This document shows positions 8,037 to 16,423 of a DNA stretch of 48,631 bases, piece by piece. Origin of the DNA: an uncultured Bacteroidales bacterium (GTDB taxonomy: Bacteria; Bacteroidota; Bacteroidia; Bacteroidales; UBA932). How positions within the stretch are numbered: the stretch's first letter is position 1; each line of letters starts with the position of its first letter. The notes beneath the pieces were generated by a model. The model was not told where the DNA came from, searched no databases, and was given only the letters and a program-made list of their open reading frames with translations. Both the position numbers and the translations under genes were made by a program. Where the stretch lies: NCBI GenBank assembly GCA_944322605.1, contig CALUPD010000034.1:1-48631 (forward strand). The letters are read 5' to 3'.

Positions 8037-9290
8037 TTAGCGGTTTTCATCCAGTATTATTTCCCTTAGGAAATTGAGGGCGTTGGCCGCGAACCTTTGC
8101 TTGTTTTGTTCCCTTTGGCCGTTGAAAGTGAAAAGCCTGGCCGATGTCTTTGATTTTGATGATACTGCTATCCATACGGTGCCGGCCGGCTTGTCCTGCG
8201 TGCCTCCGCCTGGCCCTGCGATACCTGACGTAGCCACTGCATAGTCGGTTTTCATGATCTTCCTTGCATTTTCAGCCATTGCCGTAACGCATTCGCGGCT
8301 TACGGCTCCGCGTGTCTCAATGATTTCTCTGCTGACTCCGAGGATTTTTTCCTTTATGCTGTTGTCATATGAAATGATAGATCCGTAATAATATCCTGAA
8401 GATCCCGGGACGTCCGTCAGCAACGAGGACACCAATCCTCCCGTGCAGGATTCTGCGGTAGATACGGTAAGATTGTATTTCAGAAGAATCTTTCCTACAA
8501 CCGATTGCAGGGTGTCGTCGTCTTCTCCGTAAACGGCATTGCACAGCAAGTTTTTGAGTTGCGATACTATTTCAGCCGTTTTGATTTCCGCGTCTTTGGC
8601 GGATCCCCCGTATTTGGATATCCTTAAACGTACTCCTGACATGGGGCTTGGAAGGTAAGCAAGCTTGTATCCCTCAGGGAGATTATTTTCCCAATCCTCT
8701 ATGCGTTTTGCAAGCGTGGATTCGGGGATTCCGAAAGTGAGTATGGTTTTATGGTAAATATCCTCTGTATTCAATTCTTTTTTTAGGATGCCGATTACGC
8801 TGTTCATGCATCCTAATGCCTCATAAGGCACTCCTGGCAATGAAAAAAGCAGCTTGGTGCCGATTCTGAACATCATGGAAGGCGCGGTTCCGAGAGGATT
8901 GGCTATTACTTCCGCCTTTTCAGGAACCAAAGCCTGCCTTTTGTTGAGATCGGATAACTCGATTCCTCGCAATTTCATTATTTTGCGAATGATTTCCATT
9001 TGCTCGGGACTTTCCCTGTAGTTTTCCGAGCCGCTGAGTTCTTTTAGGGCGTCCTTGGTGATGTCGTCTTTGGTAGGGCCTAATCCGCCTGTGACGATAA
9101 CGACGTCCGTTTCATCGAGCGCATTCTTCAGTCTTGTAATTATTTCTTTTTTATCGTCAGCGATGGATATGGTGTATGAAACCTTTATCCCTATTTCGCC
9201 AAGCATGTTGGCTATTTTAGCCGAATTAGTGTCAACTATTTGGCCTATAAGGATTTCATCGCCTATAGTACAAATCGAAGCTGTGATCAT
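8037..9290 (-). CDS. cinA: CinA-family nicotinamide-nucleotide amidohydrolase
   Basis: The protein is a full-length two-domain CinA (417 residues). The N-terminal molybdopterin-binding-like (COG1058) domain carries IGDEIL, GQIVDTN and VTGGLGPTKDD, motifs associated with ADP-ribose pyrophosphatase activity. The C-terminal PncC domain has AESCTGG (279-285) and ATSGIAGPGGG, typical of NMN deamidases that recycle nicotinamide mononucleotide to nicotinate mononucleotide in NAD salvage. The start codon directly follows the pyrD stop, so it is translated from the pyrD transcript. Whether both activities are present is inferred from the family. Confidence 0.92.
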   Translation of the reverse strand: MITASICTIGDEILIGQIVDTNSAKIANMLGEIGIKVSYTISIADDKKEIITRLKNALDETDVVIVTGGLGPTKDDITKDALKELSGSENYRESPEQMEIIRKIMKLRGIELSDLNKRQALVPEKAEVIANPLGTAPSMMFRIGTKLLFSLPGVPYEALGCMNSVIGILKKELNTEDIYHKTILTFGIPESTLAKRIEDWENNLPEGYKLAYLPSPMSGVRLRISKYGGSAKDAEIKTAEIVSQLKNLLCNAVYGEDDDTLQSVVGKILLKYNLTVSTAESCTGGLVSSLLTDVPGSSGYYYGSIISYDNSIKEKILGVSREIIETRGAVSRECVTAMAENARKIMKTDYAVATSGIAGPGGGTQDKPAGTVWIAVSSKSKTSARLFTFNGQREQNKQRFAANALNFLREIILDENR

Positions 9291-10325
9291 TTATTTGGAT
9301 AAGGATTTAAGTATCTTTTTGACAAAAGAAGGACCCTCGTAGATAAAGCCGCTATATACTTCGACGAGGGACGCTCCTGCGTCGAGCATTTCCTTGGCCT
9401 GCTGCGGAGACATTATTCCTCCGACGGCTATTACCGGCAGCTGGCTTTTGGTTTTAGCGCATATGTATTTTACGATATTAAGTGATTTTTCAAACAGAGG
9501 CTGTCCGCTAAGGCCTCCGTTGCCTATGTTCACCAATGCCGATACGTCTGTAGACAGCATGGACCTGTCCCTTGTCGTGTTTGTCGCCACGATTCCATCC
9601 AAGCCAGCTATCTTCACTATTTCAAGCACTTCGTCTATCTGTGCCATCTCAAGGTCCGGAGATATTTTCAATAGGACAGGCCTGTATTCATCGCAGTATT
9701 TCCTGTACGTTACGACCCTGTCTATTATTTCCGACAAGGAATCGATGTCTTGAAGCCTGCACAAGTCCTTAACATTAGGGCACGATACGTTTATTACGAA
9801 AAAGTCCACGAAATCGTATAGCCTCGCAAACGATTTTTCATAGTCGCCGGGGGCGTTTTCATTGGACGTGTTGCTGTTTTTGCTTATGTTTCCGCCTATT
9901 ACGACATGAGGATGCCTCTTTTTCAATTGGCCTATAGCGTATTTTACGCCGTAGTTGTTTATTCCCATCCTGTTTATTATCGCCTTGTCCTTGCATAGCC
10001 TGAAACATCTCGGCTTTGGATTCCCAGGCTGAGGCTCGGGCGTAAGCGAACCGATCTCGATAAACCCGAATCCGAAATTAGCCAGGTCGTTATACATTTC
10101 CCCGTTTTTGTCGAACCCTGCGGCAAGGCCTACCGGATTCTTGAACTTTATTCCGAAAACTTCCCGTTCGAGCTTTTTGTTTTTGTCAGGGCATGAGTAA
10201 ACGAGCCTGATTATGGCATTGGCGAAAGGGATGTACCTGAGAACTTTCAGCAGGGACATGACAAGGTCATGGGCCTTTTCAGCTGAGAACAATAAAAAAA
10301 TCAGAGGTCTTATATATTTGTACAT
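9291..10325 (-). CDS. pyrD: Dihydroorotate dehydrogenase (quinone), class 2
   Basis: PyrD oxidises dihydroorotate to orotate with FMN and passes electrons to the quinone pool in pyrimidine synthesis. The 344-residue length, the N-terminal membrane-associating helical segment (1-45), V-G-L-A-A-G-F-D-K-N-G (65-75), GSLTPEPQPGNPKPR, ATNTTRDR, GGLSGQPL and the C-terminal S-G-F-I-Y-E-G-P are class 2 marks. The active-site loop reads NVSCPN with Cys182, where the class 2 enzymes I recall (E. coli, human) have Ser; Cys at this place is typical of class 1. It shares a transcript with cinA, and its own promoter lies just upstream. Confidence 0.93.
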   Translation of the reverse strand: MYKYIRPLIFLLFSAEKAHDLVMSLLKVLRYIPFANAIIRLVYSCPDKNKKLEREVFGIKFKNPVGLAAGFDKNGEMYNDLANFGFGFIEIGSLTPEPQPGNPKPRCFRLCKDKAIINRMGINNYGVKYAIGQLKKRHPHVVIGGNISKNSNTSNENAPGDYEKSFARLYDFVDFFVINVSCPNVKDLCRLQDIDSLSEIIDRVVTYRKYCDEYRPVLLKISPDLEMAQIDEVLEIVKIAGLDGIVATNTTRDRSMLSTDVSALVNIGNGGLSGQPLFEKSLNIVKYICAKTKSQLPVIAVGGIMSPQQAKEMLDAGASLVEVYSGFIYEGPSFVKKILKSLSK

Positions 10326-10349
10326 TATCGGATTCCATTTAAATCATGG

Positions 10350-10380
10350 CAAAATTAGTTCATAGAGTCCGATTTGCAAA
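10350..10380 (-). promoter_or_regulatory. Bacteroidota promoter for pyrD-cinA
   Basis: On the minus strand TTTG (10380-10377), a 19-base spacer, then TAATTTTG (10357-10350) give an exact match to the Bacteroidota -33/-7 pattern. It lies 25 bases before the pyrD start and after the stop of the upstream regulator gene, so pyrD-cinA need not depend on the regulator's transcript. Confidence 0.8.
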
Positions 10381-10383
10381 ACC

Positions 10384-10830
10384 TTATTTGTAAAATTCTT
10401 CGAAGCTTCCGTCCGAATAGAATAAAGTAATCCTTACGACTTTCCGTATCTCTTTTACATTTGTTTTTTCAGCCCGATCGTCCTGCTTGGAGCCGTTTAT
10501 CGGATTCTCAGCGGGTCTTGCATCGTCAAAAAGCGACGGAACATATTCATCTCCAATGCGATGTATATGATTTTCATCAAAACGGCTTTTGTCAGCCGCA
10601 GAAGAAATATCATCGATGCGGTCCTTATACATCTTTCCTTTCCCTGAAATCAGCCATTCTATGTTGGCGTTAGGGAATTTCTGCATGAACAGAGAGAAGA
10701 ATTCATAGTTGGGCATATTCCTTCCGCCAAGGATATGCGAAATTCTGGACCTGTTGATGCCCAGTCTGTCTGCGAACTGGGCAGAGGTCAGGTCTTCAGC
10801 TTCCAAGAATTGCAGCAGCCTGTCGTTCAT
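10384..10830 (-). CDS. XRE-family helix-turn-helix transcriptional regulator
   Basis: A 148-residue protein with an N-terminal Cro/C1-type HTH: LTSAQFADRLGINRSRISHILGGRN spans about 14-38, and the recognition helix is around INRSRISHIL. A W-L-x-x-G-K-G-x-M segment (59-67) is common in Bacteroidota regulators of this type. The rest (70-148) is polar and of unknown fold, ending in a short hydrophobic beta-like stretch (VVRITLFYSDGSFEEFY). Its start is surrounded by repeated ACAAATGT elements, which suggests autoregulation. The target genes are unknown. Confidence 0.85.
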   Translation of the reverse strand: MNDRLLQFLEAEDLTSAQFADRLGINRSRISHILGGRNMPNYEFFSLFMQKFPNANIEWLISGKGKMYKDRIDDISSAADKSRFDENHIHRIGDEYVPSLFDDARPAENPINGSKQDDRAEKTNVKEIRKVVRITLFYSDGSFEEFYK

Positions 10831-10906
10831 AAATGTAAATTTTATCAGTTACAAATGTAAGAAAATTTGTATAAACAAATGTAAACATGACATGTTGGAC
10901 ATTTGT
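10829..10906. repeat. Cluster of ACAAATGT elements upstream of the XRE gene
   Basis: ACAAATGT occurs at 10851-10858 and 10875-10882, a variant ATAAATGT at 10829-10836, and the inverted form ACATTTGT at 10899-10906. The copies at 10875 and 10899 form an inverted pair around a GTAAACATGACATGTTGG centre. Read on the minus strand, two copies also contain TACATTTG, a -7-box match, so promoter and operator roles overlap and cannot be separated by eye. Confidence 0.6.
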
Positions 10907-11251
10907 AAACAAAATAAAGGCCGTCACAGATAGATATTTGAGCAACAGACATATAACACATTATGCTACAAATTATATTATGCTTTAAATAAAATAGCGT
11001 ATTGGTATGATTGTAAGACTATTATGTTTTAAAATAGTAGATATTTGGTGCCAGCAGGCCCGATGATTGCCGTTTAGCCGCTTCCTTATATTAAACAATT
11101 ACTATATATAAAGTATGTAAAATATTGGGAATGTAGAAAATATATAACAATATCACTATGATAAAATAAAATTATGCAGAAGGGTGGCCGTCTGGAAACT
11201 GCTGTTTTTACGATTTTCCGAATTATTTAAATAAGTTAATCCTGCTGTTTT

Positions 11252-11276
11252 CAAATGTGATTTACAAATGTGATTT
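11252..11276 (+). repeat. Tandem CAAATGTGATTT repeat before the QueA-like gene
   Basis: CAAATGTGATTT occurs at 11252-11263 and again at 11265-11276, a 13-base period. The second copy contains ACAAATGT, the same 8-mer repeated at the XRE start, which suggests a shared operator. It lies 22-46 bases upstream of the -7 box at 11298. Confidence 0.6.
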
Positions 11277-11297
11277 TTACCCTTGCGGGATTTTGTT

Positions 11298-11305
11298 TAG
11301 TTTTG
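11298..11305 (+). promoter_or_regulatory. -7 box (TAGTTTTG) for the QueA-like gene
   Basis: TAGTTTTG fits TAnnTTTG and lies 14 bases before the GTG at 11320. It places the transcription start downstream of the upstream ATG at 11257, so that longer start is unlikely. The -33 element is weak. Confidence 0.5.
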
Positions 11306-11319
11306 TAAAAAATATTGCC

Positions 11320-12543
11320 GTGGATAAGAGAATAAGAATTGAGGACTATACATACGATTTGCCGCAGGAGCGCATTGCCAGGTATCCTCTTGAACAGCGT
11401 GACGCCTCCAAGATTTTAATATTTAAGGACGATTCCATTTCGGAGTCCGTATTTTCAAATCTCAGGGACTTCATACCTCCGTTTTCCTTGATGATATTCA
11501 ATGATACTAAGGTAGTTCCGGCAAGATTATTCTTCAAGAAGCCAAGTGGTGCTTCCGTGGAGGTTTTCTGCCTTGAACCTTCTTTTCCGGAGGATTACAG
11601 CATGGCCTTTGCAAAAACCTGCTGGTGCGAGTGGAAATGCGCCGTAGGCAATGCGAAAAGGTGGAAATCAGGATACATATATTTCGATAACCATACCGGG
11701 AATCCGGAAATCGACAGGCTCGGGCTTGCGGCGGCTTTGGTTTCGCGCGATGAAGGAAGCTACCGCGTAAGGTTCGAGTGGAAAGGCGATGTCCCGTTTT
11801 CCGAAGTCTTGTCTTTGTGCGGGAATCTTCCCATACCGCCCTATCTCCACAGGAATACGGAATCCATAGACCTTGAACGCTACCAGACCCTGTATGCGAA
11901 GTATAACGGTTCCGTGGCTGCCCCTACGGCCGGATTGCATTTTACGGACAAGGTGTTTTCAGACCTTGACAAGGCCGGCGTTGTCCGTGACGAAATATGC
12001 CTGCATGTGGGCGCGGGAACGTTTTTGCCCGTCAAAAGCGAATATGTGAACGACCATAAAATGCATGAAGAGGTTTTTATCGTTAAAAAACGCCTTCTGA
12101 AAAATCTTATGGACGCTATGGAAAGCGGGAGGAAAATCATTTCCGTAGGAACTACGAGCACGAGAACCCTTGAGTCCCTTTATTTCATGGGCGCAAGGAT
12201 GATAGAGACAGGAAAGCTGGCCGGTGTCGGGCAATGGGACCCTTATGAAAGGGAGTACGGCTATAGCGCATACGAGGCGATAAGGGCATTGTACGACTAC
12301 CTTGACAAATCCGGCATGGATGAATTTTCCGCAAGGACGGGAATAATAATAGTGCCGGGATACAAGGCAAGGATAATAGATGTTCTGATAACCAATTTCC
12401 ATCAGCCGCAAAGCACGCTGCTTCTGCTTATCGCGGCGTTCATAGGCGATAAATGGAAAGAAGTGTATGATTATGCTCTTTCTCATGGTTTCCGTTTTCT
12501 GAGTTACGGGGACAGTTCTATCCTGTATTTAAGGAAGCCTTGA
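11320..12543 (+). CDS. queA: S-adenosylmethionine:tRNA ribosyltransferase-isomerase (QueA family)
   Basis: QueA transfers the ribosyl part of AdoMet to 7-aminomethyl-7-deazaguanine in tRNA, making epoxyqueuosine. Family motifs are clear: DYTYDLPQERIARYPLEQRD near the N-terminus, NDTKVVPARL, VAAPTAGLHFT, HVGAGTFLPVK, GTTSTRTLES and ITNFHQPQSTLLLLIAAF. The 407 residues from GTG 11320 exceed the roughly 350 of the E. coli enzyme. The extra length lies in the middle (about 90-180), as in a Bacteroidota subgroup of QueA-like proteins. The upstream ATG at 11257 precedes the likely promoter box and is rejected. If the genome also has a standard queA, this one could be a divergent paralogue. Confidence 0.85.
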   Translation: MDKRIRIEDYTYDLPQERIARYPLEQRDASKILIFKDDSISESVFSNLRDFIPPFSLMIFNDTKVVPARLFFKKPSGASVEVFCLEPSFPEDYSMAFAKTCWCEWKCAVGNAKRWKSGYIYFDNHTGNPEIDRLGLAAALVSRDEGSYRVRFEWKGDVPFSEVLSLCGNLPIPPYLHRNTESIDLERYQTLYAKYNGSVAAPTAGLHFTDKVFSDLDKAGVVRDEICLHVGAGTFLPVKSEYVNDHKMHEEVFIVKKRLLKNLMDAMESGRKIISVGTTSTRTLESLYFMGARMIETGKLAGVGQWDPYEREYGYSAYEAIRALYDYLDKSGMDEFSARTGIIIVPGYKARIIDVLITNFHQPQSTLLLLIAAFIGDKWKEVYDYALSHGFRFLSYGDSSILYLRKP

Positions 12544-12586
12544 CGCGCAGCTGTTGCCATGCATGGGTTTGACATGTCTTTTTCAT

Positions 12587-12594
12587 TATTTTTG
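12587..12594 (+). promoter_or_regulatory. -7 box (TATTTTTG) before the M28 peptidase gene
   Basis: TATTTTTG fits TAnnTTTG, 17 bases before ATG 12612. A TTTG at 12568 lies only 15 bases upstream, shorter than the usual 19-20 spacing. Confidence 0.45.
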
Positions 12595-12611
12595 CAGAAA
12601 ACAAATTGCCT

Positions 12612-14246
12612 ATGAAGAGGTTCAAATGTTTATTGCTGATAGCGGTTTTCCTGATTTCGGCGCTATTCGTTTTTAGCGGCATATATTACCCTAAAATACG
12701 TAAATACGATGATTTCAGCGGTTTTTCCGCCCATCGTGTCCATGAATATCTTGAGAATATTTCCAAGGAACCGCACTCCGTGATCCGTCCTGAAGAAAGG
12801 GCGGCCGTAAGGGATTACCTGTGCGGGCGTTTAAAGAGGCTTGGCGGCGAGCCTGTCGTGATAAAATACGATTCGGTCCATGACAAGATAGCGGGAATAA
12901 CCGACCTGTACAATATTTATACGAAATTCGAGCCGGCCTGCGGAGATGCGTCTTCTTATGTCCTCCTTATAGCGCATTACGATTCAAGATACTGGCAGGA
13001 TGTTAAAGGAGATACGGTTTATTCGTTTGGAGCGGCTGACGACGGTTACGGTCTCGGCGTTTCACTTGAGCTGGCGGATTTGGCCCTTGACTACAGGGAT
13101 GAATGGAAACAGGGGCTGAAAATCCTGTTTACCGACGCGGAAGAATCGAATCTCGGAGGCATGAGGCTTGCCGTCATGCGCAATCCTGAAATATTCGAAA
13201 ATACAGGGCTCGTGTTCAATATAGAGGCGAGGGGGGCGAAGGGGCCTGCGTTGCTTTTCGAAACTTCTCCGGGAAACTCGAAGCTAATGAAGTATTACAA
13301 GGAGCATGCACGTTATCCGTATTCATATTCGCTTACTTCATTCGTTTACAAGGCGATGCCTAACTATACGGATTTCATGCTGGTGAAGGACAGCCTTCCG
13401 GGCTATAATTTTGCCGTGATAGACAATCTCGATATATACCATACTGACAAGGACAATATAGACAATGTGTCTCTGAGGTCCTTGCAGCATTACGGGGCGC
13501 AGATTGAGCCTATGGTCAAGGAATATCTTACGAACGGGGAATATTCCGATCCGGATTATTTCAAATCAGGGAAGGATTCCATTTTTTATACCATTCCTGT
13601 CCTCGGCATGCCGTTGGTCTCAAGCGCAGTATGGGCTGTCGTAAACGTATTTTCCGCGCTGCTGTTCGTTTTTGCATATATGCTGTATGCAGGAGAATGG
13701 AAACTCCGTGCGGGAAAAATTTTGTTGTCTGGCCTTAAAGACTTGGCATTCCTTTTATTATCGGCGGCTGCTTGTTTTGCTGTCTCATATATGGCCGCAT
13801 GTTTTTCAGGCGTTGAATTCAAGATCGCGGATACGAGGTATGTCACATGGAGCGGAGCGGTATTCGTGTGCGCCTTGCTCTTGTTCACGGCATGTTATGC
13901 CTGGATGTCCGGCAGGAGAAGGACGGACGGCAATCATGTGTTCGGCACGATAGGCCTTGCGCTTATTCTCTCTTATGCCATGTACATGATTGCGGGAGGC
14001 GATAATTTCTTCATCCTGCTGCCCGCTCTTTCATTTCTCATTGCGTTGACTGCCGACAGGTTCCTGAAATCTACGGCGTGGTATTATATGTCGTTTTTCC
14101 TTGCGGCCCTTGTCTCAATCAGTTTTTACTACATTGCGTACATGGCCCTTACGATAGGATCGATGTCCATAATAGCATTTTTCGCGCTATTGGACATGGC
14201 GTTATTGTATTCAATGTGCGCATTGATTTTTTGTTTTAGAAGATAA
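12612..14246 (+). CDS. Membrane-anchored M28-family metallopeptidase with C-terminal multi-helix domain
   Basis: The 544-residue protein has an N-terminal membrane helix (about 5-25), then a zinc aminopeptidase-like M28 domain (about 35-310). Likely metal ligands are the His and Asp in A-H-Y-D-S, the Asp in A-A-D-D-G-Y-G, the Glu pair in F-T-D-A-E-E-S, and the His in Y-H-T-D-K-D-N. The C-terminal 220 residues hold about seven hydrophobic helices. This order resembles the Fxna/ERMP1-like membrane M28 peptidases. The peptidase domain probably faces the periplasm; the substrate is unknown. A TTG at 12606 is an alternative start, but ATG 12612 is preferred. Confidence 0.85.
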   Translation: MKRFKCLLLIAVFLISALFVFSGIYYPKIRKYDDFSGFSAHRVHEYLENISKEPHSVIRPEERAAVRDYLCGRLKRLGGEPVVIKYDSVHDKIAGITDLYNIYTKFEPACGDASSYVLLIAHYDSRYWQDVKGDTVYSFGAADDGYGLGVSLELADLALDYRDEWKQGLKILFTDAEESNLGGMRLAVMRNPEIFENTGLVFNIEARGAKGPALLFETSPGNSKLMKYYKEHARYPYSYSLTSFVYKAMPNYTDFMLVKDSLPGYNFAVIDNLDIYHTDKDNIDNVSLRSLQHYGAQIEPMVKEYLTNGEYSDPDYFKSGKDSIFYTIPVLGMPLVSSAVWAVVNVFSALLFVFAYMLYAGEWKLRAGKILLSGLKDLAFLLLSAAACFAVSYMAACFSGVEFKIADTRYVTWSGAVFVCALLLFTACYAWMSGRRRTDGNHVFGTIGLALILSYAMYMIAGGDNFFILLPALSFLIALTADRFLKSTAWYYMSFFLAALVSISFYYIAYMALTIGSMSIIAFFALLDMALLYSMCALIFCFRR

Positions 14247-14260
14247 TATCCTTACTTTTG
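14231..14260 (+). promoter_or_regulatory. Bacteroidota promoter for the PlsC-like gene
   Basis: TTTTTTG ending at 14233, a 19-base spacer, then TACTTTTG (14253-14260) match the -33/-7 pattern. The -33 element lies within the last codons of the upstream peptidase gene. Confidence 0.75.
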
Positions 14261-14285
14261 CAAGACAACAAAAAATGATCGAATA

Positions 14286-15434
14286 GTGGAAAAGGTTAAT
14301 GACAATTTTGAAGATATAAGGCCTTATATTGATACTGAAGTATCTCCGGCGCTTTCAAGAATTGCCGAGAATGAAATATTGAACAGGATATCGTCATATC
14401 TGTTTCCGGGCAAAGACGGCGATTATTTCAAGAAGCTGCTCCTGAGCTGCGATACGGTGGATTCATTCCAGCGCAACGTCATGGCCGTCATTGTCAATAA
14501 AATCTTGTCCGACACGGCCAAAACACTTTCGTATGGCGGGCTTGAGAATTTCGGCAAGGACAAGAGGTATCTGCTTTTGTCGAACCACAGGGACATCACG
14601 CTTGATTCCGCGATAATGCAGATCATATTCTTCAACCATCAGATGCCTACTACGGAAATCGCCGTAGGCGACAACCTGATAACATCGCCTTTCATAGAGG
14701 ACCTTGCAAGGAGCAACAAGATGATAAAAGTGGTCAGGAGCAATTCCCCGCGCGAAGTATATACCACATCGCAAGTCCTCTCCAAATACATACGCCATCA
14801 GGTTTCCAATAGCATAAATTCTGTTTGGATAGCGCAAAGGAACGGGCGTACCAAGGACGGGTACGACATGACGGAACAGGGACTGCTCAAGATGTTCGAC
14901 ATGAGCGGATCGGGAAATTTTGCAAAGGATTTCTGCGAGCTTTCCATTCTTCCGGTTTCCATATCCTATGAATACGAGCCTTGCGACCTGTTGAAGACAG
15001 TCGAGCTGTACATATCAAGGCGTAAAAAATACGTCAAGGCAAAAAACGAGGATCTCAACAGCATACTTACCGGTGTCATGCAATTCAAGGGCAATATCCA
15101 TTTCGAATTCACGAAACCATTGGCCGAAGAAGAGATAGATTCGATTGCCGGACTGGACAAAAATGAGAAATTCAAGGCATTGGCCAATATCATAGACAAA
15201 AGGATAGTGTCGTCGTACAAACTATGGAACAACAATTTCATTGCCTACGACATATTGAAGAAAAGCAACCGTTTCGCTGACAGGTATTCTGAATCCGAGA
15301 AGCAGGCTTTCGAGAGCTATATGAATTTCAAGCTTGCCGATGCCGAAGGCGACATGAAGGAACTTGAAGAGATATTCCTTTCAATATATGCCAATCCTAT
15401 AGTCAACAGGGACGATCTCGGTATAAATGTGTGA
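14286..15434 (+). CDS. PlsC-like glycerophospholipid acyltransferase
   Basis: The 382-residue protein carries an acyltransferase block of the PlsC/PlsB superfamily. The NHxxxxD motif reads N-H-R-D-I-T-L-D (about 99-106), preceded by RYLLLSN. Later I-W-I-A-Q-R-N-G-R-T-K-D-G matches the substrate-binding P-E-G-T-like motif of glycerol-phosphate acyltransferases. No transmembrane segment is evident. It probably acylates a glycerolipid or related acceptor at the inner membrane, but the acceptor is unknown. The GTG start at 14286 is the first in frame after the promoter. An upstream ATG (14277) is out of use because it meets a stop after three codons. Confidence 0.78.
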   Translation: MEKVNDNFEDIRPYIDTEVSPALSRIAENEILNRISSYLFPGKDGDYFKKLLLSCDTVDSFQRNVMAVIVNKILSDTAKTLSYGGLENFGKDKRYLLLSNHRDITLDSAIMQIIFFNHQMPTTEIAVGDNLITSPFIEDLARSNKMIKVVRSNSPREVYTTSQVLSKYIRHQVSNSINSVWIAQRNGRTKDGYDMTEQGLLKMFDMSGSGNFAKDFCELSILPVSISYEYEPCDLLKTVELYISRRKKYVKAKNEDLNSILTGVMQFKGNIHFEFTKPLAEEEIDSIAGLDKNEKFKALANIIDKRIVSSYKLWNNNFIAYDILKKSNRFADRYSESEKQAFESYMNFKLADAEGDMKELEEIFLSIYANPIVNRDDLGINV

Positions 15435-15470
15435 AAATGACGGGCAGTCAGTATCCCGAGCATGAAAACA

Positions 15471-15510
15471 GACCGGCCATGCAGTTTTCAAATAATCTGC
15501 ATGGCCGGTC
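15471..15510. terminator. Hairpin between convergent acyltransferase and MscS genes
   Basis: Fourteen-base perfect arms (15471-15484 and 15497-15510; GACCGGCCATGCAG and its complement) flank a 12-base loop. It lies between convergent stops. T-tracts are poor on both sides, so termination is inferred from position and stem strength. Confidence 0.65.
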
Positions 15511-15531
15511 CGGTTTCACCAGGGCTCCCGC

Positions 15532-16422
15532 TTATGAATTTTTTATCGTGATGTCCATCTGAGGAAACGGGAAGCTTATTCCTGCCTTCGGAAGTTCCTT
15601 GTATATCAGCTCGTTTATGCTGAAGTACAAATTCCAGTAATCGGCCGACGACACCCATGCCCGCGCAGATATGGTTACCGCGCTGCTGTCGAGCGAACTT
15701 AGCACGACATACGGGGCTTCCGGAGTTTTAAGCACCCTGCTGTCGTTTTCCAGTATTTCCAATATCGTTTTCCTCGCCACGTCCATATCGTCCCCGTAGG
15801 AAATGCCTATCTTCCATTCGCATCTGCGTGTTCCCGTGGACGAATAATTGTCAATCACCCCGTTTATGAGGCTTCCGTTAGGGATTATGATTTTCTTATT
15901 GTCTGATGTAAGTATGTGCGTGGATGTTATTTGTATGGATTGCACTGTCCCGCTGCATGATTGGGCGTCTATGAAGTCTCCTACTTTGAAAGGCTTGAAA
16001 AACAGAATCATGATACCTCCGGCGAAGTTCTGGAGGGTTCCGCTCAGGGCCATGCCTGCTGCTACGCCGGCTGCGGCGAGCAAGGCGGCGAACGATGACG
16101 TGTTGATGCCCAACGCTCCGATTGTTATGACAATCAAAAGGATAGTCAATGATATGCTTATGAAGCTGTTAAGGAAAGTGGACAGCGACGGGTCCACTTT
16201 TTTCTTTTCAAGGACCCTTCTTATGGCCTTGTTCAGTTTCTTGATAATCCATGCTCCTACTATATAAATGGCAAGTGCCGCCAATACCCTCAGGCCGAAT
16301 TTCACAAGATCGTCTATAAGGGCGTTCATCATGTCCTCGACGGGCATGGATGACAATTTCTGGAGTTCTTCCTGCAAGCTCATGGCTTCTGATGCCGGAA
16401 TGCTGTCGTTTAGTTGTGTCAT
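15532..16422 (-). CDS. MscS-family small-conductance mechanosensitive channel
   Basis: This 296-residue inner-membrane channel is expected to release solutes on hypo-osmotic shock. It has three transmembrane segments (about 43-63, 86-108, 110-140). The third contains the Gly/Ala-rich pore helix (A-A-A-G-V-A-A-G-M-A-L-S-G-T-L-Q-N-F-A). The family block PFKVGDFI and I-I-I-P-N-G-S-L-I in the cytoplasmic beta domain follow. The start lies one base after the stop of the upstream GNAT-like gene, so the two are co-transcribed. Confidence 0.92.
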   Translation of the reverse strand: MTQLNDSIPASEAMSLQEELQKLSSMPVEDMMNALIDDLVKFGLRVLAALAIYIVGAWIIKKLNKAIRRVLEKKKVDPSLSTFLNSFISISLTILLIVITIGALGINTSSFAALLAAAGVAAGMALSGTLQNFAGGIMILFFKPFKVGDFIDAQSCSGTVQSIQITSTHILTSDNKKIIIPNGSLINGVIDNYSSTGTRRCEWKIGISYGDDMDVARKTILEILENDSRVLKTPEAPYVVLSSLDSSAVTISARAWVSSADYWNLYFSINELIYKELPKAGISFPFPQMDITIKNS

Positions 16423-16423
16423 G

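Larger units (their letters stand above)
10831..11319. other. AT-rich 489-bp intergenic region between divergent genes
   Basis: The region separates the XRE regulator (minus) from the QueA-like gene (plus). It holds the ACAAATGT cluster near the regulator, a 13-base tandem repeat at 11252-11276 and a -7 box at 11298. The middle (about 10920-11240) is AT-rich, with no ORF, tRNA or clear structured RNA that I can recognise. Confidence 0.6.
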
